NCBI GenBank assembly: GCA_030789695.1 | Contig: CM061142.1 | Coordinates: 802,147,610 to 802,211,609, forward strand | From: Scilla litardierei | Taxonomy: Eukaryota > Streptophyta > Magnoliopsida > Asparagales > Asparagaceae | Direction of reading: 5' to 3' | DNA length: 64,000 bases | Shown here: one piece after another, positions 10,718-21,466 of the stretch | How the letters are laid out: each line of letters starts with the position of its first letter | Position numbering within the stretch: position 1 is the stretch's first letter | Translations under genes and position numbers: made by a program | Notes under the pieces: generated by a model | What the model saw: the letters and a program-made list of their open reading frames with translations, nothing else | What the model was told of the DNA's origin: nothing | The model's database searches: none

Positions 10718-10754
10718 GGCAGGTCACCGATCCTCGATAAGTGGGTTGACTGGG

Positions 10755-11302
10755 TCAGTTTGCTCGATCCTCCTCAGGGTGGCAGATAGCATGTAGCACG
10801 ATCGCGCCTGCTCCTGATTCCCTCTTGTCCTTCCGACCCCCTCGGAGGTCTAGAATTTGATCATCTGGTAGAAGGTCGAGACCACTGCTTCTATGGCGTT
10901 CAACAACAGTCTTCTTATGATCCAGTTGTACGCCGAGTTGATCTTTACCACCATAAAGTTGGTTAGGCGAGTAATTTGTTGAGGATGCGTACCGAGGGTC
11001 ACTGGTAAGGTGATGATGCCTGCTATCGGGGCGGAGTGCCCGGTGAACCCCACCAAGGGTCATATGCAAGTCGCCACCTCTTCAGACGATATTTTCATCC
11101 TCTCCAGCATGGTGAAGAAGAGTATGTCGCTCGAGCTTCCGGTGTCAACGAGCAACCTTTTCAAGGTGATCTCTCTGATCATGGCCGTGATCACCACAGC
11201 ATCATCGTGCAGTAACTCCACCCCTTTCAGATCTTCGTCCAGGAAAAAGACATGAGACGTTGAGTATCTGGGGCGCTTTCGCCCCACGAAAACTGTCATC
11301 AA
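10755..11302 (-). pseudogene. Tat-like protease region
   Basis: Minus-strand translation at 11060-11302 gives a retropepsin with LLVDTGSSSDILF (active site DTG). The sequence runs on, with a frame change, into VGFTGHSAPIAGIITLPVTLG, a stretch typical of the protease-RT linker of Tat elements. It sits where the gag-protease border is expected, but gag itself is absent upstream. Confidence 0.8.
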
Positions 11303-11492
11303 TCTCCCATCGTAGGAACTTTGGAGAGAGGTTGATAGTTTCGGGTGCGGGGACCTCCCGTTATCATGTTGGTGATCCCGACACTGGAGGATCCTGCAGC
11401 AACCTCGGAGGATGTGGTTGGGTGAGTCGGTATACTAGAGTGGTTCGTCGAGGGGGATGTCGACTCGTGGTTTCCCACAGACGGTGCCAAAC
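11303..11492 (-). other. Tat-like primer site and leader fused to the gag end
   Basis: TTTGGCACCGTCTGTGGG on the minus strand (within 11472-11492) is the Tat-type primer site. About 170 bp later the sequence reads through an ITNMITGGP-like motif, which normally lies at the end of gag just before the protease. A full element would have more than 1 kb of gag here, so this is a deletion derivative. Confidence 0.7.
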
Positions 11493-11630
11493 TGTTAAGG
11501 CCAAAACTGACCGGTACAGCTGTCAAGATGACGGAGACTCGAAGCGCTGAGCTAGAGCCTAATCAGCCTTTGGAGTGGGACCCTCGGTTGAAGGAACCGG
11601 GGTCGGTGGTTGAATGTTGATGATGGTACG
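11493..11630 (-). repeat. Remnant of the Tat-like 5' LTR
   Basis: It begins TGTTAAGGCC next to the primer site and is cut after 138 bp by the Athila-like LTR A. The last five bases, GTACG, could be a target duplication, but the matching end is not in the window. Confidence 0.6.
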
Positions 11631-12014
11631 TGATCGGAGCCCCGGGATCGCTAACACGCAACCGGGGCACGCGGCTCGCTAGTCTTACCGCAAGCGCACG
11701 GTGTCAAGCGCACGGTGTAGCGGCGAGCGGGTATCGAACACGAGGAGGGCAAATGACGGTGTCTTCTTCAATCCACCTGGCTATATGAAAAGTCGAGAAA
11801 TGTTCGCAATAAAGCGGTCACAGTCGTTCAATTGTATAAAAGGAATATCAAATTAATAAAGACGCCTAGGGGTAGGGAATCCCCGTTACAAACCGTATCT
11901 CGTCATTGTGATTCGTATGTGTCACAAATGCTAGACTTGAAATTCAGGTGAACTAGTTGCAACTAAATATAGAACCAAGCTCACGCTCTCACGCTATTGC
12001 CGGTCTATAGCAAA

Positions 12015-12320
12015 CCTAAGGTAGGGTCCAATCTCTTGCAAACCCTAACCTAGGCAAGCTAGCGTGAAGAACAACATCATCGTTCAATCGTATCTCGAGC
12101 CCACTCTCGTGCAAACTCGAGCTACGACCTAGGTTGGGATAGTTCCTACCCGTCCAATCTCTTGCAAACGGGTATTGGTATAGAATTGCAATCGAAAACC
12201 CTAGTTTCGGTCCAATCTCTTGCAAACCGATTTCGGAGAAATCCAATTGTAACCCAATTCGAATTTCTAGGGCTTCCTATCGAATTCGGATCCAATCTCT
12301 TGCAAATCCCAATCGGTATG
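12015..12320 (-). repeat. Five-hairpin array with conserved loop, LTR A
   Basis: Four loops read TCCAATCTCTTGCAAA and one reads CCCACTCTCGTGCAAA on the plus strand (12027, 12100, 12153, 12211, 12291). Each is flanked by complementary arms that differ between hairpins. Examples are CCTAAGGTAGGG/CCCTAACCTAGG, TCGTATCTCGAG/CTCGAGCTACGA (11 of 12 pair) and TACCCG/CGGGTA. Hairpins 4 and 5 are weaker in this copy. The array lies about 390-690 nt downstream of the TATA-like box. Confidence 0.85.
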
Positions 12321-12789
12321 AATCCCTAGCTATTCGTATTAAATCAATCCCAAACTAACCCTAATCAATCCTAGCAATGATTTCACCAATTCATCACAAA
12401 TTAGAAATATGGCTCGTAGGGTTCATCCCTACGCCCTAAGACGATAAAACTACTCACAATTCATAATGAAATTCAATAGAAATTCACAAATAAAATCAAT
12501 AGAATTCATGGCTATATTCAATATATCAATAAAAATGGAGTTTTTGATAGAGAGAGAGACAAACCAATGAAGAATCAATAGCATCCAACAAAATAACACT
12601 TTTCTCTCTCCCCTAAAAGCTCAATCTAATCTCCTAAAAGTAATCTAAAAAGGGCTCCAAAAAGTTCTGAAAAAGCTCTCTAAACTAGGTTAAAAACTGG
12701 GGTTAAATACCCCCCAAAATCGCCCAAAAAACTGTGACGAAAATGCCCCTGCGCAGCCTCAAAACGCAGTTTACGCTACAGGCAGCGCG

Positions 12790-13020
12790 GCTCACTCGGC
12801 CGAGTGACGAACCCTGACAAATTCCAGTAACTTCAGACTTTTCGTTGCCGTCGTCTTGATGCCACTCGGGCGAGTGGTATCTCCGTGGTTCGGCCGAGTG
12901 GGCTGGCGATGCTCGGTCGAGTGCACGCTGATACTCAGTCTATCGCGTGTCCGATCCGGCCGGCCGAGCGGGCTCTCGATGGTCGGCCGAGTGACTTCTT
13001 CACTCGGCCGAGTGACATGC
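12790..13020. repeat. CTCGGCCGAG palindrome array, LTR A
   Basis: About seven exact or near copies of ACTCGGCCGAGTG occur within 230 bp, at irregular spacing of roughly 20 to 70 bp, in unrelated spacer sequence. The array is upstream of the TATA-like box in the element's own orientation. Confidence 0.85.
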
Positions 13021-13309
13021 TGAAAATGCCCAATCTTCGTATTTTTGCTCCCTCGTCACTCCTACGACGTTCTTTCTTCTCCCATTCCTCTCCAATAGCA
13101 AAATTCCCCTCGAAGGAGTCACGGGTGACACTCCGGAGTGGGCGCATCTCAGGATCACTCCAAATCGCTCGAAATCTCCTGAAATTCGATAAAAACAAGA
13201 AATCGTGAAAAGCATCGCAATATTGCCGAAAAATCGTGAAAAGCGCGATTCGAGCGATCAAAATGGCATGCAAACATGCAGAAAAAAGGTGTAAAATATG
13301 GAGTGATCA

Positions 13310-14705
13310 AAATCCCCCAAGCTTACCTCTTACTCGTCCTCGAGGAAGATGAGTAAAAAGCGAACCCGGTGGATAAAGAAAATAGAAACGATGGAAAAGT
13401 GGAAAATGAAACAAAACGAAAAACAAAATAGAAAACGAAGAGGGAAGCTGCTAGATCATTTTTCTCAGGACGTGGATTTTGCTTACTCATATAGCACGCA
13501 TCGAATGTGAAACACATGTCAAAGACTTTTATTTCGATATCATAGTATAATGGTGCATTTGAAATAGAAAACCCTAGAATATCAATATAGCATGAAAAAT
13601 GGAATAATTCCAGAATTAGCATCGTCTGAAGCATCTAAAGCGGTATACAATATCGTAGATCACACACTTTTCAATTGAATGATTTCTATAAGGAGTACAA
13701 GAGATATCACACAATAGAGTAGTAAGAATAGAAAAGTGTAGTTTTCATGAAATGAATGCTAAGCGTAGATTTCTGGATTTCGTGAAACTTTAGCGATCTC
13801 ACCGAGTATAAAATATTACTTAGCCTAGGTTGTCATGCACCGTCAAGTATCCACTCTCTCACACATCATTGGATCCTCTCCCCCAAGCTTATCCATAAGC
13901 GTGGTGGCATATACAAAACAATATTTACATTTCCGTTTCTTATGAAGCTCCAAAAGTCAAAGAAAACAAAAATAAAAGCAAAAGAGGGAAGAAAGAGAGA
14001 AAGGATATGAGATGGGATCGTTTTCGAACTTCTTTTCTCTCTTCTTTTCTTATTCTCAAATCTTTTTCTTTTTCTTTTTCTTTTCTTTTCTCTTTTTTTT
14101 TGAATAACATATATACACAAATGATCCCAAATCAAAGAGAAGGATATACAAGCATTTTTTTTCTTTGGGTTTTGGGGAATTTGGAGCATGTGATATAATA
14201 ACGGGGGGATGCCAATAATAGAATTGCTAAGGGGAGATTCACCAATGAATTTAAAATAGAGAAATAATGTTCAAGATATGTGGAGAAAGAAATAAATGTA
14301 TCTCTCGGTTCACTCTATAGGACGTGCATGTCAACTTCAGCAGGGTAATCTAATCTACTCAGTTTGATCTCAAAAAGTAAACTAATCCAGATTTATCAAT
14401 GCTAGTAAACATTCAATCAACCTGAAGTGAAGCGTACAAATCATGCAAAAAAGAAGTGACATGAGAAAAGAAAGCAGTACTCCAGATATAATCATCAATG
14501 CGTGAATCTTGGTGTGTTTTCTACGATAGCATACATATGAATCATCAGACATCAGCTAATAATAGAATTTCATCCATTTCCATACGGAAAAAGAAGTGGG
14601 TTACTATTTCTAAATGCAAACAGGACATAGCATATGATATCAGAAACAAAAGCTATGACATGAAAAAATTAGCATGCATATAAAGAAAATTAGCATGCAT
14701 ATAGT
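13310..14705 (-). other. 3' internal region of the Athila-like element carrying LTR A
   Basis: It begins with the polypurine tract (CCCCCAAGCTT at 13314) and has a second such motif at 13880. The sequence is homologous to 40311-41640 of the compound element. Homology stops near 14705, where another element's ORF begins, so this element is truncated. I see no coding sequence. Confidence 0.7.
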
Positions 14706-15137
14706 GAAGGCCTGATAAACAATAAAATGCTCACGAAGGAGCTTGATCCCTATTATGGCATGGAACTTTGCCAGACAAGCATCGTCTTGGCAGATGGGTA
14801 CTAGAGGATCAGCAGGAGGCTCGGTAGGATTTTAGCCTTGGGGAGAATCAGGAATGGACTCGGGGTGGGTGTCTGCAGCCACCCGAGTGGGTTCAGCCTC
14901 AGGGTTAGGCTCATTAATATTAATACCAATGCGCTTCCGCGGACGCTTCACGAGAGGCTCAGTGTAGGCTTCTTCTTTGGAGGAAGAAGAAGGGGAATAG
15001 CCAACCGAAGTGTTGGAGGGAGGAGGCTCAGGGTTCTTGGTGCAGGCTTTGTGGGGTCTCTTGGTTTTGGCAATGGTCGGCTTAGGGATCCTAGGGCGTC
15101 TAGGAGTAACATCCGTCCTTTTGATCTTGGGGACCAT
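14706..15137 (-). pseudogene. Truncated env-like or transposase-like ORF after copia 2 pol
   Basis: It starts at the ATG at 15135-15137 (MVPKIKRTDVTPRRP). The first 100 residues are basic and Pro/Ser-rich with a KRPRKR stretch. After a TAA at 14832-14834 the same frame continues with LAKFHAIIGIKLLREH until it is cut near 14705. That last part resembles the start of the putative plant transposon protein domain found in the extra 3' ORF of some retroelements, but the fragment is short and this is tentative. Its position 0.94 kb downstream of copia 2 pol fits the env-like ORF of SIRE elements. It could also be a captured gene. Confidence 0.45.
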
Positions 15138-16076
15138 TGTATGAATTGAAAGAAACAAAAGAACCGCACGAGTTAATCGACAAGAGACACGATACCTAAT
15201 TCGAAAAGAACGACGGAGAGGGAGACAGTCGACCAAGTAATCGAAGGATCGAAATGAGTGATCGGAGACTGGGGATTCGAATCGGAGTGAAATCGACAGC
15301 AACAGTAGATTTCGAAAGGAGGAAGACGAGGGAAGAGGCGTCGGATGAGAGAGAAATTTCTAAACAAATCGACGGTTCCCGACGTTATATGAAAGGGACC
15401 AAAGAATCTGGGCCGTTGGATGAAATAAATCGACAGCTCAGATCAAGTTAACGAACCACCACAACAGTGGACAGTCGACTGATGAACAATCGTCAGTCGA
15501 CTGGTTGATAAGATATAAATAAGCTTGGGTTGACAGCAGTAGACTTGTGTCACAGTCGCCTGTCGGAGACATAGTCGACTGTGACTTACACATCAATCGA
15601 CTGACAGAGAATCAAACAAATGATGATAAAAACAGAGACCTCTGAAGATTTGGACAGGCACCTGATGGCCAAATTGCAATCGCCTGTCAAACAGACAGTC
15701 GACTGTAAAATCTTCATCAGTCGCCTGTGCGACAAATACAAGTCTGATGTATGAGAAAATAGAGTTGGGCAGTCGACCGTCGAAGGAATGACAGTTATAT
15801 GTCCTATTCCAGAACTGCACAGTGAGGTTAAAATCCAGTGGATAGAGACATCTCATCATAGGACCTATACTCTAACACAAATCTAATCAAGAAATCAATA
15901 TCAAAATATTATCGATTAACATACAAAACTCGTAAATGAATCCAAACTATCGAAATCATCAAAATCACAATTACATCTCTTAAAACAAATATATGTGAAA
16001 CATATAATTTATCAAGAAAGAGAAGTAAAAATGATGATATGAGTTCAAGCACGATATAATATGAAAGAATGAACTC
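15138..16076 (-). other. Copia 2 spacer with CAGTCGACTG palindromes and TATA-like boxes
   Basis: This lies between the pol stop at 16077 and the ORF start at 15137. Copies of (A)CAGTCGACTG and variants such as CAGTCGCCTG are spread over about 15455-15800. AT-rich TATA-like words lie at about 15514-15521 and 15383-15391. A pyrimidine-rich 5' UTR-like stretch precedes the ATG. The same palindrome family fills the 5' LTR of this element at 25165-25920. The layout looks like an internal promoter copied from an LTR U3. No gene is seen in the spacer. Confidence 0.5.
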
Positions 16077-16905
16077 CTACAATTCAGATTCACCTGTAAT
16101 CCCCAATTCTCCACGCAACCTCACAAATGAATCTTCTTTAAGAGGTTTAGTGAAGATGTCGGCGATTTGTTTTTAGGTTTTGATGTACTTTAAGATGATG
16201 TCCTTCTTAGCTAATGATCATTAGTAAAATGGTGTCTCACATCTATGTGTTTGGTACGGGAGTGGTGTACCGGATTCTTGGAAAGACAAATTACACTTTG
16301 GTTATCAACCATGATAGGGCAAGTATCACAATTGACACCATAGTCCTTAAGTGTGTGTCTCATCCAAAAAACTTGTGCACATGTAAGACCCGCGACAATA
16401 TATTCCGCTTCACACATGGACAATGATACCGAGTTCTGTTTCTTAGAAAACCAAGAAACTAGGGAATTTCCTAGAAAATGGCAAGTGCCACTAGTACTAT
16501 TCCTATCGGATTTTCATCCGGCAAAGTCGGCATCATTATATGAGATTAAATCATATGTGCTAGACTTAGAGTAAAGTAACTCATAATCTAGTGATTGATT
16601 GATATAACGACAAATTCGTTTAACCGTAATCAAGTATGACTCTTTAGGTCTAGCTTGATATCTAGCACAAAGGCATACGAAAAATATAATATCGGGCCTA
16701 CTAGCAGTAAAGTAGAGTAAGCTATCGATCATACCTCAATATAGACGAACGTCTACATCTTTTTCGTTCTCATCTTTGTATAGATGGGTTGTAGTACTCA
16801 TGGGGGTCCTTTTGCTTGAAAATGATTCCATGCCGAATCGCTTGAGAAGCTCCCCGGTGTACTTGGTTTGATGTATGAAAGTCTCATCCTTCATTTGCCG
16901 AATTT
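16077..16905 (-). pseudogene. Copia 2 RT thumb, RNase H and polyprotein end
   Basis: From right to left: the segment just left of the solo LTR encodes a TKYTGELLKRFGM-like stretch, a stop follows, then IDSLLYFTASRPDI (16514-16732), the RNase H with CEAEYIVAGLTCAQVFWM and VDNQSVICLSKNPVHHSRTKHID (16211-16423). After frame changes comes a QIADIFTKPLKEDSF-type tail ending with a TAG at 16077-16079. The order is complete but there are several frameshifts and stops. Confidence 0.82.
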
Positions 16906-16910
16906 GAAGT
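16906..16910. repeat. Target site duplication GAAGT (left)
   Basis: GAAGT borders the solo LTR on the left and is repeated at 19735-19739 on the right. The surrounding copia RT sequence continues across the two flanks. Confidence 0.85.
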
Positions 16911-19734
16911 TGTCACGGTTGATTTTCGATCGTGTGTTTTTCATGCGCGTACTTTTTTCGTACGCGTATTTATTGTGACCTCCTCTTGTATCCCAAACGC
17001 GCGAATTAATATATCGTTGTGACCCTCTGAGAGAGTACTTATTTGTGGAATTTTTTGTGAACGTCATTTCACGGCTTATTCTTCCACAAAACAGCTTTGA
17101 TTGAAGGGGTGTCGTAACTTTAGACTTCGACGTTTGATCTTTTTATTTTTAGTTCCATTTTTCGTTAACCTAGCACGTGACCGATCATCGTAGTCTCGAC
17201 CCCCCTAGTCGACACGGTCGTCCCGATATTTTTCTTGTATTTGTCGGACACCGTTAGACCGACCTATCGACCTAATCACTTCCAACCTATACTTAGCCCT
17301 AATTAATTCAAATTCAAATCTTAATTAAAATTAAACCAAATCACTACGATTTGATACGCATCATGATATATTTCCCTAGATATTTACACCCTATACCTAC
17401 CCTCCCTCACACTCTCTCTCTCTCCAATCAACACTAAATCCACCCCTTTTCAACCCCATATAGCACAAACCCTCTCCTATCATCAACTCACACAACACAC
17501 CAACCCTAGGTCACAAACACCCAACCGCCATCTTGTATCTCACGCACACCCTTGCCGCACAAGCCTCCGGCCTAGCCCTTGCTGCCGGCCATCCCCTCCA
17601 ACCAAGCCCCTCCACCACGGCAGCCCTCTCTCCTCCACAAAACCGCACAACACCCATCCTCCACCAGAAAAACTGCCGATCTCCGCCCCAAAACTGTCGA
17701 ACAACCACAACCACCTCCACAAAGAACCCACAGCCTGCCCTCTACCCTCCGACCAGCCACCCCTCGGCCACTCCACGCGACCCCTCTCTCCCCGATGCCT
17801 CCTTACCACACAAACCCCATCTCCCCAAGCCAAAAACTACCGTTCATCCCTAAAACTCACGGCCACCACCTATTACTACCGCCCCTTCATCCCTCTCGAG
17901 ATCGCCGGCCTCCCCTTGCTGGCAGCAACCACTGGCCATCCCCTAAACCACCTGCACCCGCCGACAAACCCCACAACAGCCCCCACATGCTGCATACTCC
18001 CTCTCCTCTCACTTGAAAAACTGCTGTAAGCCCCCACAAAAAGCCACGGCTCCACCCCTCTAAACTGCCATTGCTCCACCCCAAACTGCCGTTCATCTTC
18101 CTCCCGCAGCTACCTTCGCCGTGCCATTGCCGTGCCTCCCTCCTGCCGTTCATCCCCCTTGCACGATGCTGTCCGCGCGTCGTGCTACTGTTGCATCTAG
18201 TTGTCACCGTACCTCGCTCGTTACCGGATCCAACCCCTGACGTCGCTACCCGATGTCAGTGTAGCTCTCGCGTCGTGTTGAGGTAATTCCCGGTCCGTAG
18301 GAAACCCAAACACCACATGTTTAAACAAGATAAAAATCGTAATTTTATTAATTTGGATAAATCACTAATTGAAGTTAATAATACAAGACTGTAGGTTGGT
18401 GATTGGTGATTGATGACTTGAGCACATAGGGAGATTCTGGACTGTTGAACTGAGAATTACGGACGTTGTATCAGGCAAGTGAAACTTGCCCAGATTATTG
18501 TTAAAGCCATGTTTAGGCTATTTTGGGTAATTTGTGCAAAAGAGACTAGGCGGTGAAATGATAGTCGCCTATACACCATGCTAGATCTAGCTTCACAACG
18601 AAGCTAGATCCGACACCATACTTGATCTAGCTTGACAACGAAGCTAGATCCGACACCCTTGCCATGCTATGATTCATACATATCACATGTCACGTTTATT
18701 TTGATATATCTGTACGCAATTCAATAACTGCTATTATACTATCATGTAGCATATCGCATGTCATTTCATGCATTGAATGTTTCGACGTGAATGTGTAGCA
18801 CACACTACTAATGAAATGTAAACTGCAGCGAGTAGGATTTTGACTCCTACATCATGAATGAGGCTAGGTCAACCCTATGCCATAAACACTTCCTGGCTCG
18901 TGATCCAGAAGATGGGTGCCAGTCCATACACACATGGAGGGGTAGGGTTAAGCGGTCACGCAGTGTAGAAGTGTGCCCGATCAGCAACTACAGCTGTAAG
19001 GAATAAACCCTGTGCACGACGCGAAGTCATGTTTTACTGCTTTTCATGAAATATGGTTCAGTAGCTTTTGGTACGACATGTCAAGAATTGTTAAATATCA
19101 TGTTCATTATAACTGCTGCATTCATTAATATATCATGCCATGTCATCATCATTTTAAACTGCTAAGTTGCATTCAACTTATAACTGCTATACTTTACGTT
19201 TCCTTGCACAAAAGTCTCCTTTTCCTTTTGGAGATTTTTGCTGACATATGTTCTTTTCTCTTTGGGTGTCACATGTCAGGTTTAGAGTCTGAGTTTGTTG
19301 CTGCTGGATGATCAGTTTGCTGACGTCGAGCCCGAGTCTTTTGCTGACGTCCAGTTCAAGGACCCCGAAGACCAGTCTTAGTCTCAGCAGGAGGCTTTCT
19401 TAGTTGCTGTTATTTCACCTAGTTGTTGCCGTTAGTTTTCGGTGAGTAGCACCTTACCTTGTTTTAGTTTCGGTCATGTTTGGGCCTTCTTTTTAGACTC
19501 TCTTGTACCTTCTTTTATGACTATCTGTGGATGTTTGGAATAATGAAATGGATGTTTGAATGTTGGTTATTTTTTGCATGTGTTCATATTTAGTATTGTT
19601 GTTGTTTTTTTGCAATGCAAGAATCTGCGAATGGATGAACACACATACGCTTATCAGACTGTAGCTTCACAGCTTTAGTTCTGAGCGGACCTCTTCACGT
19701 CTCGACTTCCGTACTTGGGAAGCGGGGCATGATA
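16911..19734 (+). mobile_element. Solo LTR (Tekay/Del-like gypsy), 2.8 kb, inside copia 2 RT
   Basis: It begins TGTCACGGTTG and ends GGGAAGCGGGGCATGATA, flanked by GAAGT duplications. The terminal TGATA looks like a decayed TGACA. The end closely matches, in inverted orientation, the LTR edge at 26838 (TGTCACGCCCCGCTTCCC), so this copy is in the plus orientation. No internal retroelement sequence remains, the usual product of LTR-LTR recombination. It holds a C-rich part (about 17500-18250) with proline-rich open frames that I do not call genes, and a tandem pair of hairpins at 18584-18650. Confidence 0.85.
18584..18650 (+). repeat. Tandem pair of strong hairpins in the solo LTR
   Basis: GATCTAGCTTC/GAAGCTAGATC is a perfect 11-bp stem around the loop ACAAC (18584-18610). 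The unit is repeated 40 bp later as GATCTAGCTTG-ACAAC-GAAGCTAGATC (18624-18650), with the loop kept. Confidence 0.85.
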
Positions 19735-19739
19735 GAAGT
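19735..19739. repeat. Target site duplication GAAGT (right)
   Basis: Matches GAAGT at 16906-16910 and defines the insertion of the solo LTR. Confidence 0.85.
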
Positions 19740-21466
19740 CCAATGAAGTAGTTGAGCTCACCCATGAGGCTCATTTCAAATTCATCCATCATATACTTAG
19801 AAAATTCTTAGCAAAGATTAAAGTTAGTAGAACCAAATATAATATCGTCTACATAAACTTGAATTAAAAGGATGTCATTTTCATAATCCTTAATAAAAAG
19901 AGTTGAATCAACCTCACCCATTTTAAAACCTAAATCCAAAAGAAAGGTTTTGAGTCTATCATACCAAGCTATAGGAGCTTGTCTCAACCCATATAACGCT
20001 TTCTTGAGTTTAAAAACATTGTTTGGAAATTTTTCGTGTAGTTGAGAAACATAAACTTCGTCATTAAAAATTCCATTTAAACATGTACTTTTAACATCCA
20101 TTTGAAATAATTTAAATTTCTTATGGGATGCAAAAGATAAAAGCAATCTAATAGCTTCTAATCTAGCTACGTGGGCAACAGATTCTTCGAAATCGATACA
20201 TTCTTCTTGCCGATAGCATTGAGCTACTAACCTTGTGTTGTTCCTTGTGATGACCTCGTTCTCATCAGTCTTGTTCTTGAAGATCCACTTGGTCCCAATC
20301 ACTTGGTGACCACTTGGAAGAGGAACGAGCTCCCAAACTTCATTTCTCTCAAATTGCATGAGTTCTTCTTCTATTACAACTATCCCAGAGCTATTTTCAC
20401 ACGCTTCTTGGATGTTCTTTTGCTCAATGGTAGAGACAAACGTACAATGAGATAATTCATCAATTCTTGACCCCATTCGCACATCCACACCAATATCTCC
20501 AATAATTTGGTAATTGGGGTGATTACGAACGGTTGGGTAAGCTTTGGGAATCCCTGCATCACTTGGAACATCTTCGACAATTTCATTAGTATTGTTAGTC
20601 TCAATAATAGAATCATTGATTTTAACATTAATAATGGAATCACATAAAACATCTACACCATCATCAACCACGTTAGAAAAAACAAAATCTTCATAAAATG
20701 ATACGTGTAGTGATTCCTCGATCGTTGAAGAGGTTTTGTTGTATATCCGGTAGGCTTTGCTACGAATGGAATATCCTACAAAAATTCCTTCATCGGATCT
20801 TGGCTCAAATTTATCTAAATTACCAAAAGTGTTCTTGATAAAACATTTTGAACCAAAAACTCGAAAATATTTAACTTGTGGCTTCTTGTCATAAAATAAC
20901 TCAAAACAAGTTTTGTTCATTTGGGGTCTCACCAGGATCCTATTAAGCACATAACATGCCATGTGCACCGCCTCCGCCCAACATTGTAGTCCAAGATGAC
21001 TATCATGGAGCATAGTGCGTTCACATTCAATAAGAGTCCTATTCTTTCTCTCTACAACACTATTTTGTGGTGGTGCACGAGGAAAAGAAAAATTGTGAGT
21101 AATTCCGGTGTCATCACAAAACTTTGTGAAAGACTCATTCTCAAATTCTCTTCCATGATCACTTCGAATAGTGATAATGGTGGAATCTAAAAAATTTTGA
21201 ATCTTCTTTGCAAATATGGTAAACTCTTCAAAGTCTTCATTCTTATTATTTAAAAATGAGACCCAAGTAAATCTAGAGAAGTCGTCAACGACAACTAATC
21301 CATAGTGAGCATTACCTAAAGAGGCGGTTCTAGTTGGCCCAAATAAATCTAGATGAAGTAATTCTCGGGGCCTCTTAGAAGTTATGACTGCTTTAAGTTT
21401 AAAAGATGATTTACTAAGTTTACCTCGTTGACATGAATCATAAAAGTTTTTTCTTATTAAAAGCAA
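19740..21466 (-). pseudogene. Copia 2 integrase and reverse transcriptase
   Basis: A 552-codon open segment runs from 21466 to 19808. The integrase has LLHLDLFGPT (D), ITIRSDHGREFENE (D) and SVVERKNRTL (E), the last in a PQNS context where the family has PQNG. The linker contains FEPRSDEGIFVGYS. RT follows with NEVWELVPLPSGHQVIGTKWIF, FQMDVKSTCLNG, ALYGLRQAPIAWYDRL and the catalytic VYVDDIIFGS. A TAA at 19808-19810 ends it. The same frame runs on with MMDEFEMSLMGELNYFIGL into the solo LTR insertion. All catalytic residues remain, so this is the best-preserved pol part in the window. Confidence 0.88.

Larger units (their letters stand above)
7366..11630 (-). mobile_element. Tat-like Ty3/gypsy element, gag deleted, 5' LTR truncated
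   Basis: A minus-strand gypsy element with the order protease, RT, RNase H, second (archaeal-type) RNase H, integrase. The double RNase H and the primer site TTTGGCACCGTCTGTGGG place it in the Tat group. The 5' LTR survives only as 11493-11630, cut by the Athila-like LTR that starts at 11631. The leader runs almost directly into the gag-protease border, so most of gag is missing. The 3' end runs into the copia 1 LTR with no recognisable Tat LTR. Confidence 0.8.
11631..13309 (-). repeat. Athila-like LTR copy A (3' LTR)
   Basis: It starts TGATCGG and ends GAGTGATCA, followed by the polypurine-tract equivalent AATCCCCCAAGCTT. Internal sequence therefore lies to the right, and this is the 3' LTR of a minus-strand element. 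It aligns along its length with LTRs B, C and D. It holds a CTCGGCCGAG palindrome array (12790-13020), a TATA-like TATTTAA on the minus strand (12703-12709), and a five-hairpin array (12015-12320) downstream of it. There is no primer site at its left edge. Confidence 0.8.

Noticed and set aside
12015..12320. Repeated 16-nt unit with regular spacing, at first sight like a CRISPR array
   Set aside because: Plant retrotransposon LTR context, irregular spacing, and arms that pair around the unit. It is a hairpin array, not a CRISPR.
13866..14189. Lys/Arg-rich frames at 13.9-14.2 kb and similar ones at 41.0 and 52.0 kb
   Set aside because: They come from TTTTCTTTTC-type tracts in the 3' UTR-like regions of the Athila-like elements.
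14832..15302. Start of the 3' ORF at the upstream Met near 15302
   Set aside because: The extra N-terminal part looks like translated 5' UTR (Ser/Phe/Arg-rich, pyrimidine-rich DNA); the Met at 15137 fits better.
17511..18286. Proline-rich open frames in both directions inside the solo LTR
   Set aside because: They come from C-rich sequence within an LTR, overlap each other on both strands and have no domain.
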